Below, in pieces: positions 5,823-12,380 of a stretch of 16,800 nt of DNA. The notes below the pieces were generated by a model. It did no database searches. It saw only the letters and a list, made by a program, of their open reading frames with translations, and was not told where the DNA came from. This stretch comes from DATDRM01 sp035291705 (GTDB taxonomy: Bacteria; Chloroflexota; Anaerolineae; Anaerolineales; UBA4823): NCBI GenBank assembly GCA_035291705.1, contig DATDRM010000334.1, forward strand, positions 1-16,800. Direction: 5' to 3'. Each line of letters opens with the position of its first letter. Positions within the stretch are counted from its first letter, which is position 1. The translations under genes were made by a program, and so were the position numbers.

Positions 5823-7651
5823 GGTACTTCACTGACGCTGAAAATGCGCGTGCTTGTGTGGAGCCCATCGCTGGCCTGGACTTCTATTAACCCCTGCGAG
5901 AAATCCATTCCCGAACGGGAGGGGAGAGGAAATACTGGATCGCTCCGATCCAGGGCCAGCACCTGCCAGGTCCGGCCGCCATCCGCTGAGAAGCGCAGGC
6001 GGTAGACGATATCTGCGCTTGGATGGGAGACCGCCGGCCAGAGCAGGGATGTCGTATTTTGTTCGCCCTCCAGAGAAAGCGCGCCGATCTCGAAGGCTGC
6101 CGTGTCCATCCTGTCTACATTGGATCTCTCCACCAGGAGGCGCTCGCCCTCTCGCAGCCGCAGCCCATTGAGGCCATCGATCGCCGGGACGAAGAATCCA
6201 AACAGGCGATAACCGGGCGAGTCGGCAACTTCAACCGGGTTGAATGTATGTGTCGCCAACACCTCTCCTTCACTGCCAAGCATCTCCAGCACAAAAGAGC
6301 CTTCAACGAGGCCAGGCATTTGAACCGCTTGCCGGTAGACCGGTCTCAGCGTGACTCGACCGCTTGGTGAAATAAATCCGCTGATATAGAAGGCATCTTC
6401 TGGTGGGCGGGAAATCTCTTCCCTCAGTTCGGCAGATTGACGGAACTGGTAGATGTGCCAATAGGTGTAGTCTGATGTCCAGGTGGGAGAGCAATAACCC
6501 ATGAAGTCGAAGGTGCTGTTCGGATCATAGAGCGTGCCTGTCGCTACATCCAGACCAAATTGCCCGATTTTCCCTCCGGGATAAGGATAGGATAAATCTA
6601 AGTTAGTCTCAAAACCCGAACACAAGACGTGTTTCCGGTTAAAGTTGTGGCCCAATTCGTGGACCATGGTTCCAGACGCCTCCGGTGATGCCTCCCCATA
6701 TCCACTCCACCCGACCGCGGTCTGGTAGCCGCCGCTTCCGCCGAGGTTTGCAACGCCAGTGATACAACCGTTGTTGCATTCATGGGCGTCGAAGGAATCG
6801 ACCAAACCATAATAATTCTTTGACCCGGTGGGGTCCTCCATGTTATGGATCGCAGTGATCTCATCCAGCAGTCTAACCCAACCGTCCCCATTCAGATTGT
6901 CCAGGTTGTACCTGATCTCAGCTGGCTGGTATAGGTATGGCGCGTGGGTTTGGTAGGTGGCGGCCGGGATGGGAAGCACCTTAATCGGTAGGAACGTCAG
7001 GTAATCCAGGTCATCGGTTTGTGGGTAATAAACCTGCGGGCTGTTATAAGGCTGGTAAGCGACCGGCACGATGACTGATTTGAGATCTGGAGCATTGACA
7101 AAATTGAAGGGCTGTATGCCTGTAGCAGGGTAGCGGTTGTTTGTCTGATCGCTCTCGTGGATCAATCCCTGCGGGTCCAGATCGACCTGATAGCTATAGC
7201 CTGGTCGAAGCCAGTTGGTTGGGAGGCTAAAATTTATCGTCCGGTTTAACTTATTTTCTTTGGAGGGGGCGGTGATCGAACCATTATCAGGCTGGTTACA
7301 ACCAAGAGACGTGTCGACCTCGTCGTCCCCACATAACCTGGCTGTCACCCCTGAAATGCTCTTGCCGGTGCTGGTCTCTACAAACACGCGTGCCAGCGCT
7401 TGTCGCCCGGCGATATAAACAGCGAAACTGTCCGATGCAGAGGTCCCCTGGATGACCTTAACCTCTGCCACGGTTAAGTCGATGTCCGTCTTTAGAGTGA
7501 GCGGCAAGAACGCCCGAGGCATCAATGATGCATTCGCCCTGGCCTGAATCGAGGGGAATGAGGTCACCTTCCAAACCACCAAGATCAAAATTACCAGGAT
7601 TGCTCCTGGGGGGAAGTGGTGTTTGAGGGTGTTGAATCCACGCGCTAGCAC
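5819..7651 (-). CDS. Secreted or anchored metzincin-type zinc metalloprotease with CARDB-like domain
   Basis: With a GTG start at 7651 the product has 610 residues. A short basic N-region and a hydrophobic segment (GAILVILILVVWKVTSF, ~16-32) form a signal peptide or anchor. Then comes a CARDB/Ig-like region (~55-175) starting IDLTVAEVKVIQG and containing the AGRQALARVFVE motif common before such proteases. The catalytic site is HELGHNFNRKH (331-341), with a Met-turn-like FDFMGYC (M384). The C-terminal region contains a beta-sandwich-like stretch with YRLRFSADGGRTW (~550-562). It probably cleaves extracellular proteins; the substrate is unknown. The Gly usual at the eighth position of HExxHxxGxxH is Asn here. 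A TTG at 7726 would add 25 residues but would run through both its own -10 box and the opposing gene's promoter, so I prefer 7651, which has AGGAAAA just upstream. Confidence 0.8.
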   Translation of the reverse strand: MLARGFNTLKHHFPPGAILVILILVVWKVTSFPSIQARANASLMPRAFLPLTLKTDIDLTVAEVKVIQGTSASDSFAVYIAGRQALARVFVETSTGKSISGVTARLCGDDEVDTSLGCNQPDNGSITAPSKENKLNRTINFSLPTNWLRPGYSYQVDLDPQGLIHESDQTNNRYPATGIQPFNFVNAPDLKSVIVPVAYQPYNSPQVYYPQTDDLDYLTFLPIKVLPIPAATYQTHAPYLYQPAEIRYNLDNLNGDGWVRLLDEITAIHNMEDPTGSKNYYGLVDSFDAHECNNGCITGVANLGGSGGYQTAVGWSGYGEASPEASGTMVHELGHNFNRKHVLCSGFETNLDLSYPYPGGKIGQFGLDVATGTLYDPNSTFDFMGYCSPTWTSDYTYWHIYQFRQSAELREEISRPPEDAFYISGFISPSGRVTLRPVYRQAVQMPGLVEGSFVLEMLGSEGEVLATHTFNPVEVADSPGYRLFGFFVPAIDGLNGLRLREGERLLVERSNVDRMDTAAFEIGALSLEGEQNTTSLLWPAVSHPSADIVYRLRFSADGGRTWQVLALDRSDPVFPLPSRSGMDFSQGLIEVQASDGLHTSTRIFSVSEVP

Positions 7652-7678
7652 GATTTTTCCTATCGACCTGATAGCTTT

Positions 7679-7706
7679 ATTATAAGGGATCCTTATGCAA
7701 ATCCAA
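7679..7706 (-). promoter_or_regulatory. Promoter of the metalloprotease gene
   Basis: On the minus strand TTGGAT (7706-7701) is followed after 16 bp by a perfect TATAAT (7684-7679). Predicted transcription starts near 7672, giving a ~20-nt leader with an AGGA Shine-Dalgarno before GTG 7651. A second TATAAT (7711-7706) lies slightly upstream without a convincing -35. Confidence 0.5.
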
Positions 7707-7715
7707 TTATACAAC

Positions 7716-7744
7716 TTGACATCCAAAATAAAGTAGGCTAAAAT
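7716..7744 (+). promoter_or_regulatory. Near-consensus sigma-70-type promoter of the Xer-like gene
   Basis: A perfect TTGACA (7716-7721), a 17-bp spacer and TAAAAT (7739-7744, five of six consensus bases). Transcription should start near 7751, leaving a ~64-nt leader. The leader contains a direct repeat ACGAATAA at 7763-7770 and 7776-7783 (13-bp period), a possible regulator site. This is the strongest promoter visible in the window. Confidence 0.7.
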
Positions 7745-7814
7745 TAAAAAGAGTAAGGCTATACGAATAACCTACACGAATAAACTATCCGCATTAATCG
7801 ACCGAGGTGCCCTG

Positions 7815-8729
7815 ATGTCTCCCCCATCCGAATCAACCCTCCCTTCCCCCCACATCACCACCCAGACCCCGCTCGTCCCAGCGGTCAACGCCTGGCGCTT
7901 CTATTTAGATGACCAGGGGAATTCCCCCCACACCGTCAAGGCTTTCACCGCCGATGTGAACTTGCTCGCTGCTTACCTGCCTCCCGACCGTAGCTTGGGC
8001 AGTGTTTCGACCACCGACTTGAATAACTTCCTGGAATGGATGCAAAAAGGCCGCGGCGTGCCTTGCAGCCCCAAGACCCTTTCCCGGCGCATCACCTCGC
8101 TCAAGGCTTTCTTTCGCTGGCTCCACCAATACGGCGTATTGTTGATCGACCCGGCCGAGAAGGTCATCCAGAAATCTGTGATCAGCCCCTTGCCGATCGT
8201 CCTCACCCCGGATGAAGTCCTGGCTGTGCTCGAGGTGGCGCAGGAGCACTGGCACGAAGCCGCTCATGATACCCGCTATTTTGCCTTGCTTGACCTGTTG
8301 CTGCATACCGGCATCAAGAAGAGCGAGACCCTGGCATTGCGCTTGAATCATGTCGACCTGGAAGCGCCTAACGGCCCTCTGCTCTTCGTGCGCTACGCCA
8401 GCCCTCAGCACCGTTATAAAGAACGCAAGATCCCGCTCCCAGAAAGCTGGGTGGCGATTTATCCAGAATACAAGGCCCAATACAAACTCAGCGACCAGTT
8501 GTTCCCCTGGTCACAGCGCCGCTTAGAGTATCTTCTGGAGGACCTGAGCCTACAGGCAGGTTTAGATAAGCACCTGTCCTTTGAAATGTGCCGTTGGACG
8601 TGCGCCTTAAGCGACTGGCGATCTGGCACAGACCCAGATAAGATCCGCCAAAAACTGGGCATCTCAAAAATCCAATGGCGGGAAATAAGTATGAAGCTTA
8701 GAAGGCTAACAGGGAAGGCAGAGGATTAA
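7815..8729 (+). CDS. XerC/D-like tyrosine recombinase homologue lacking catalytic residues
   Basis: A 304-residue protein with the layout of a Xer recombinase. A core-binding SAM-like domain (~22-108; AWRFYLDDQGNSPHTVKAF, SLKAFFRWLHQYG) is followed by a catalytic-type domain (~125-295). Aligning motifs by eye, the first Arg of TGLRxSE is Lys (TGIKKSE, K168). The Lys loop is retained (YKERKIPL). In the HxLRH box the Arg remains (R260) but both His positions are Glu257 and Trp261. The LGH..xxY box reads LGISKIQWREIS, with Ile283 for His/Trp and Ser292 for the nucleophilic Tyr. There is no Tyr after residue 239. It is therefore probably inactive in cleavage and may act as a DNA-binding protein; that is inference. 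The ORF is intact, with GAGGTG at 7804-7809 before the ATG and its own strong promoter. No att sites or other mobile genes are nearby. Confidence 0.8.
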   Translation: MSPPSESTLPSPHITTQTPLVPAVNAWRFYLDDQGNSPHTVKAFTADVNLLAAYLPPDRSLGSVSTTDLNNFLEWMQKGRGVPCSPKTLSRRITSLKAFFRWLHQYGVLLIDPAEKVIQKSVISPLPIVLTPDEVLAVLEVAQEHWHEAAHDTRYFALLDLLLHTGIKKSETLALRLNHVDLEAPNGPLLFVRYASPQHRYKERKIPLPESWVAIYPEYKAQYKLSDQLFPWSQRRLEYLLEDLSLQAGLDKHLSFEMCRWTCALSDWRSGTDPDKIRQKLGISKIQWREISMKLRRLTGKAED

Positions 8730-8735
8730 ACCCCC

Positions 8736-9359
8736 TTACAACCACTTTACGACGATGTCGCCGATCACGTTGGCCGCCTGATCGCCGCGGTCGGCGGCGT
8801 TTGACAGATGGCGGTAGATCTCACGCAACTTGAGGATCTCCATCACCTCTGCCAGATCGCGGGGATCCTGGAACAGGTCGGCAATCGCTTCGCGATAAAC
8901 CTGCTCGACGCGATTTTCCAGGGCTTTGGCGCGCACGGCGTGATCGTTGGCCACGTTGGGGTGGTCAACCAACTGCAATACGCCGCGGTTGATCTCCATG
9001 GCGGCATCGGTGAGCAGAGAGACCATGCGTTCCAGGAAGGGATTGGGGTCGACGTTCAACATGACCATCTCGTCCACGGTGGACTCGGCATAATCGAGGA
9101 TATCGTCGATGGTCAACGATAACGAGAAGATATCCTCCCGGTCGAAAGGCGTCACGAAAGTGCGGTTAAGCTCATCGATCAGGATGCGCCGCACCTCATC
9201 CGCCTCAGATTCAATTTTGGACACGCGGTCTGCCAGGGTGCTGTCCGGCTTTTGCATGTATTGTTTAAGCGCTTCCATGCCCTGGACTGTGAACTCAGTC
9301 TGGCGAGATAATAATTCTAAGAAGCGATTATCTTTCTTGCGTCGAGAAAAAAGTTTCAT
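8736..9359 (-). CDS. DUF47 / PhoU-like Pit accessory protein
   Basis: A 207-residue, mostly helical cytoplasmic protein. Features of the DUF47 (PhoU-related) family are visible: KIESEADEVRR (48-58), TPFDREDIFSLSLTIDDILDY (70-90) and the C-terminal HLSNAADRGDQAANVIGDIV (near 184-203). These acidic sites bind metal clusters in PhoU relatives. DUF47 genes usually sit beside a Pit phosphate transporter, but none is seen here; upstream is the moaD-like gene and downstream the convergent Xer-like gene, 6 bp away. The ATG overlaps the stop of the moaD-like gene (TGATG). A TATAAT 30 nt upstream may give it separate expression, with AAGG as a weak Shine-Dalgarno. Confidence 0.87.
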   Translation of the reverse strand: MKLFSRRKKDNRFLELLSRQTEFTVQGMEALKQYMQKPDSTLADRVSKIESEADEVRRILIDELNRTFVTPFDREDIFSLSLTIDDILDYAESTVDEMVMLNVDPNPFLERMVSLLTDAAMEINRGVLQLVDHPNVANDHAVRAKALENRVEQVYREAIADLFQDPRDLAEVMEILKLREIYRHLSNAADRGDQAANVIGDIVVKWL

Positions 9360-9700
9360 CAGGTAAACCTTGGATCAATTTTTCTTTTATTATAACCCAC
9401 CTCGGATTTCCAGATCGGTTCTTTGCCACCTCCCACAGCCGGAAAAAGGCTGACCGTATCCTGTGTGGTAAGTACTGTATCGAGGCCGTTTTCCAAAAAA
9501 GGTGCATCCCTTCCATTGACAAACACGTGCACGTGCCGGTACAGTTCATCGTTTTTGTCCAGCAGTTCCTGGCGCAATGGCGGGTAGCAACGAATGATCT
9601 CCGCGATCAGTTGCCGGAGGGTGGATCCCTGTGGCAGGGGAAAATCCACCGTCTTAGATCCGACGATCTGGCGGAAGGTAGCATAAAAGTCGACGTTCAT
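9359..9700 (-). CDS. MoaD/ThiS-family sulfur-carrier-like protein with C-terminal tail
   Basis: A 113-residue ubiquitin-fold protein. MNVDFYATFRQIVGSKTVDF, TLRQLIAEIIRCYPPLRQEL, HVHVFVNGRDAPFLENGLDT and VSLFPAVGGG follow the MoaD pattern, in which the terminal Gly-Gly is converted to a thiocarboxylate for molybdopterin or related sulfur transfer. Here the glycines (90-92) are followed by 21 more residues (KEPIWKSEVG... to T113), so the carrier end is not free. The tail is in an uninterrupted frame, and neither alternative frame stops right after the glycines, so a simple frameshift does not explain it. The start is ATG 9700, or 9703 just before it; GGAG is nearby and tilS ends in the same bases. 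No moaE, moeB or other cofactor gene is in the window, so the pathway is uncertain. Confidence 0.8.
   Translation of the reverse strand: MNVDFYATFRQIVGSKTVDFPLPQGSTLRQLIAEIIRCYPPLRQELLDKNDELYRHVHVFVNGRDAPFLENGLDTVLTTQDTVSLFPAVGGGKEPIWKSEVGYNKRKIDPRFT
9389..9394 (-). promoter_or_regulatory. TATAAT -10 box inside the moaD-like tail, before DUF47
   Basis: A perfect TATAAT on the minus strand falls exactly on codons Tyr103-Asn104 of the moaD-like gene, 30 nt upstream of the DUF47 ATG. Predicted transcription would start near 9382. I found no convincing -35 element, so it is a candidate internal promoter only. Confidence 0.35.
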
Positions 9701-11133
9701 CATTTCTCCTCGAGTCGCAGGCATAAGTAAACTGCCTGACGGGTGGATTGCGTCAGTCGAAAGGCGTGCCCTACACGATATCCCGGCACCCAGACGATCT
9801 CCCCCCTCGAGCAAACCAACGGCCAGGTATGACGGCAGCGGCGGGGAATTTTTACATTGATCATGAAATCGGACAACTTCATCGAGGACTCCGCCATCCC
9901 CAGTGGTTGGAAGCGATCTCCATCCCGGCGGGTGCGCAGAGTCATTGGGGCAGCCAAACTATCCAGGCTCACCCAAGCCTGATACAAGTCGAGGTTGGTC
10001 TCTGCCTGCCGACGTCCGGCTTCCAGATCAGAGAGAGTCTCACAAAAAAGGATCCATCCCTCCTCCAGGCATAAGACTCCTGGCACTTCGATAGGCAGCT
10101 CGACTCCGACAGGCATCTTGGGCAAACCAGCCAGAGGAAGGACAGATTCTCGGTCAGCTACCCACAAGCGGCCTGGTTCAAACAAAAGGCGCAAACCTGC
10201 GATCAGGTCAATTTGCGCTGAACGAGCGGGGGCGGCCAAAAAGATAAGCGCCCGTTCGACAGCATCGAAGCCGATGTCCCGCAGACCAGGTCGTAAGGTG
10301 GCAATTGCCCGCCGGAAGAGATGGCGTTGCACGGGCACAGGCTCGGCTTGAAGGGCCTGCCGGTCGAAGGACACATAGCCTGGCCCAGCAGCTGCCCCAC
10401 ATCTCCACCATGCCTTTTGCACAACCTCCTCCAGGATCTCGGCCTCTCCAGCCAGGACGCGCGCCGTGCGCCACACGGCTTCCCGCACGGAAGGGTTATA
10501 GCTTTCTAAGAACGGGATTAATTCATTACGCAGGCGATTGCGAAAGATGGTTCTATCCAGGTTCGATGGATCGATAAGCGGTTTCAGCCCGCGTTCTTCA
10601 CAATAGGCCAACACTTCACTCCGCCAAATACCCAAAAGGGGCCGCACCAGAGGGATGGTCTGGCTCCAGGAGTTCGGGGTCGCCCTGGAGGACATCCCTT
10701 TCAGCCCAGCCAAGCCAGAACCGCGCAGCAAGTGCATCAATACGGTTTCCACCTGATCGTCGGCTGTATGAGCTACAGCCACAGCCTGCGCACCGCTTTC
10801 CTCCGTCTGCTCGAACAAAAAACGATAGCGGGCGACGCGCGCCGCCTCCTCCAAGGATAGGCGCTGTTCTCTGGCAAAAGAAAGCACATCTCGCTCCCCC
10901 ATAACAAAAGACAGCCCATGGCTTTCAGCGAACCGGCGCACCTGCTCAGCCTCCAACTGGGCCTCCGGGCGCAATTGGTGGTTGAAATGAGCGACAACCA
11001 GGGGGTACCCTAGCTGAGTGAGCACATCCAATAAACACAGGCTATCTGGCCCGCCCGAGACCCCGATTAACACCTTGCGGGTCGGCTCCAGCTGGCACTC
11101 ATCAAGCAGGATTCCCTCTAAACGAGTTAACAT
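9700..11133 (-). CDS. tilS: tRNA(Ile)-lysidine synthase TilS
   Basis: A 477-residue cytoplasmic enzyme that uses ATP to attach lysine to C34 of tRNA-Ile(CAU), changing its reading from AUG to AUA. The PP-loop SGGPDS is at 26-31 (VLIGVSGGPDSLCLLDVL). It is followed by VVAHFNHQLRPEA, AVAHTADDQVETVLMHLLRG, SNLDRTIFRNRLRNELIP (all TilS_N signatures) and a C-terminal domain with TLRTRRDGDRFQPLGM and KLSDFMINVKIPRRCR. Length and order fit the full family. ATG 11133 gives the usual short N-terminus; the ORF upstream of it runs through the promoter. The gene ends overlapped with the moaD-like start, so the unit tilS-moaD-like-DUF47 is likely co-transcribed. It is divergent from the response-regulator gene. 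Confidence 0.95.
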   Translation of the reverse strand: MLTRLEGILLDECQLEPTRKVLIGVSGGPDSLCLLDVLTQLGYPLVVAHFNHQLRPEAQLEAEQVRRFAESHGLSFVMGERDVLSFAREQRLSLEEAARVARYRFLFEQTEESGAQAVAVAHTADDQVETVLMHLLRGSGLAGLKGMSSRATPNSWSQTIPLVRPLLGIWRSEVLAYCEERGLKPLIDPSNLDRTIFRNRLRNELIPFLESYNPSVREAVWRTARVLAGEAEILEEVVQKAWWRCGAAAGPGYVSFDRQALQAEPVPVQRHLFRRAIATLRPGLRDIGFDAVERALIFLAAPARSAQIDLIAGLRLLFEPGRLWVADRESVLPLAGLPKMPVGVELPIEVPGVLCLEEGWILFCETLSDLEAGRRQAETNLDLYQAWVSLDSLAAPMTLRTRRDGDRFQPLGMAESSMKLSDFMINVKIPRRCRHTWPLVCSRGEIVWVPGYRVGHAFRLTQSTRQAVYLCLRLEEK

Positions 11134-11140
11134 CTTAAGG

Positions 11141-11146
11141 ATTATA
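11141..11146 (-). promoter_or_regulatory. TATAAT -10 box directly before tilS
   Basis: On the minus strand TATAAT is followed by 7 nt (CCTTAAG) and ATG 11133. There is no Shine-Dalgarno, so the mRNA is probably leaderless. The -35 region is poor. It would overlap the -35 of the divergent response-regulator promoter (11164-11169). Confidence 0.5.
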
Positions 11147-11163
11147 CCTTGCTTAAATGTTAC

Positions 11164-11192
11164 TTGCACTCAAACCAGCTTTATGCTAGACT
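11164..11192 (+). promoter_or_regulatory. Candidate promoter of the response regulator-sirtuin-kinase unit
   Basis: TTGCAC (11164-11169), a 17-bp spacer and TAGACT (11187-11192). Transcription would start near 11199, leaving a ~28-nt leader that contains the AGGAGA Shine-Dalgarno. Each element is imperfect. Confidence 0.4.
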
Positions 11193-11226
11193 GACGAAAA
11201 CGAAGGTGCACGCACCAGGAGAACAT

Positions 11227-12372
11227 ATGCCTGAAAAAATACTCATCGTAGATGACGAAATTGACACGCTCCGCCTGGTGGGGATGATGCTGGAAAGCAA
11301 GGAGTATATCATCCTCGCCGCCAACAGTGGGCAGAAAGCCCTTTCCATGGCGCACAGCGAACAACCCGACCTGATCCTTTTAGATATCATGATGCCAGGT
11401 ATAGACGGGTATGAAGTCACCCGGCGGTTACGGGAAGGCGAGCAGACCAGCCACATTCCCATCATCATGTTCACCGCCAAGGCTGGGATGGACGATAAAA
11501 TCGCGGGATTAGAACTTGGGGCTGATGCCTATCTCACCAAGCCCATTTCGACACGTGAACTATTGGCCCAGATAAAAGTCGTCCTGGCGCGCGTTTCTAT
11601 CGCCCGCGAACAGGCTCCGGTTAAGGCTCACGGCCACATGCTGGCCGTGCTAGCCCCCAAGGGAGGCATGGGCGTCTCCACCGTGGTATTAAACCTGGGA
11701 ATCGCCTTGCACGATAGCACCGAGAAGGAGATAATCGTAGCGGATTTCAGACCAGGCCAGGGGAGCATCGGCCTCGAGTTGGGTTATAAAATGCCAGAAG
11801 GCCTCAACCGCATGCTACAACTCCCGCCGAACGAAATATCGCGGCGCGCGGTTGAGAACGAACTCGTCAATCACAGTTCTGGAATTCGTTTGCTATTAAG
11901 CTCTTCTCAACCCAGAGATGGTCGCTATGTAGCCGCCGTGGGCAATTTTGAAGCTATTGCCCGGATACTCCCGCAGCTGGCCGATTATGTGGTCTTAGAC
12001 CTTGGCTCTGGGCTGACCCCGGTCAGTGAAAAAGTTCTCCGCTATTGCAATCAGGTGTTGGTCATCCTCGAACCGGTGCCCCAATCTGTGCACCAAAGCA
12101 AGGTATTGATTCAAGACCTGACCGGCCTCGGCCTCGGCGAAGGACAAATCATCGTGATCATGGTCAACCGTGTCCGCTCCTCCATCCAGCTGACGATGAC
12201 CCAGGTCCAGGATCAGCTCGGACAAAAGATCATAACGGTGTTTACGCCTGAACCGGAGTTAGCCTACCAGGCTTCAATTCAAAACGTCCCAATGATGCTC
12301 CTTCAACCGGAGGGATTAACTGCCCAGCAATTTAATAATTTAGCCGGTACAATTGCCCACAGGAGCAGCTAA
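11227..12372 (+). CDS. Response regulator fused to CpaE/TadZ-like MinD-family ATPase domain
   Basis: A 381-residue cytoplasmic protein. Residues 1-125 are a receiver domain: D9-D10-E11 acidic pocket, phospho-acceptor D53 in LILLDIMMPG, T83, and K105 in YLTKP. A short linker leads to a ParA/MinD-like domain (~138-375) beginning LAVLAPKGGMGVSTVVLNLG. The deviant Walker A keeps its first Lys (KGG), but the usual P-loop Lys is Val (GVST), as in CpaE/TadZ proteins that often read GAST. Later motifs are DYVVLDLGSGL (Walker B-like) and VILEPVPQSVHQSK. CpaE/TadZ proteins localise pilus or secretion machines at a pole, but no pilus genes are in the window. It has AGGAGA 4 nt before ATG 11227. It is followed 8 bp later by a sirtuin and then a histidine kinase, which is a candidate phosphodonor. 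Confidence 0.87.
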   Translation: MPEKILIVDDEIDTLRLVGMMLESKEYIILAANSGQKALSMAHSEQPDLILLDIMMPGIDGYEVTRRLREGEQTSHIPIIMFTAKAGMDDKIAGLELGADAYLTKPISTRELLAQIKVVLARVSIAREQAPVKAHGHMLAVLAPKGGMGVSTVVLNLGIALHDSTEKEIIVADFRPGQGSIGLELGYKMPEGLNRMLQLPPNEISRRAVENELVNHSSGIRLLLSSSQPRDGRYVAAVGNFEAIARILPQLADYVVLDLGSGLTPVSEKVLRYCNQVLVILEPVPQSVHQSKVLIQDLTGLGLGEGQIIVIMVNRVRSSIQLTMTQVQDQLGQKIITVFTPEPELAYQASIQNVPMMLLQPEGLTAQQFNNLAGTIAHRSS

Positions 12373-12380
12373 ACCGCAGA

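Noticed and set aside
7652..7726. Metalloprotease start at TTG 7726
   Set aside because: The added residues are encoded by the promoter region (its own TATAAT boxes and the opposing -35); GTG 7651 has a Shine-Dalgarno and yields a normal signal or anchor segment.
7815..8729. Active integrase marking a prophage, integron or genomic island
   Set aside because: Catalytic residues are missing. There is no tRNA, direct-repeat att site, cassette array or other mobile gene nearby.
9389..9446. Frameshift near the moaD-like glycines creating a false tail
   Set aside because: Neither alternative frame stops directly after GGG, and the tail runs cleanly into a normal TGATG overlap; a sequencing error cannot be fully excluded.
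10203..10577. Several opposite-strand ORFs across tilS and mutL
   Set aside because: They lack recognisable motifs and ribosome sites and lie entirely within strongly supported genes.
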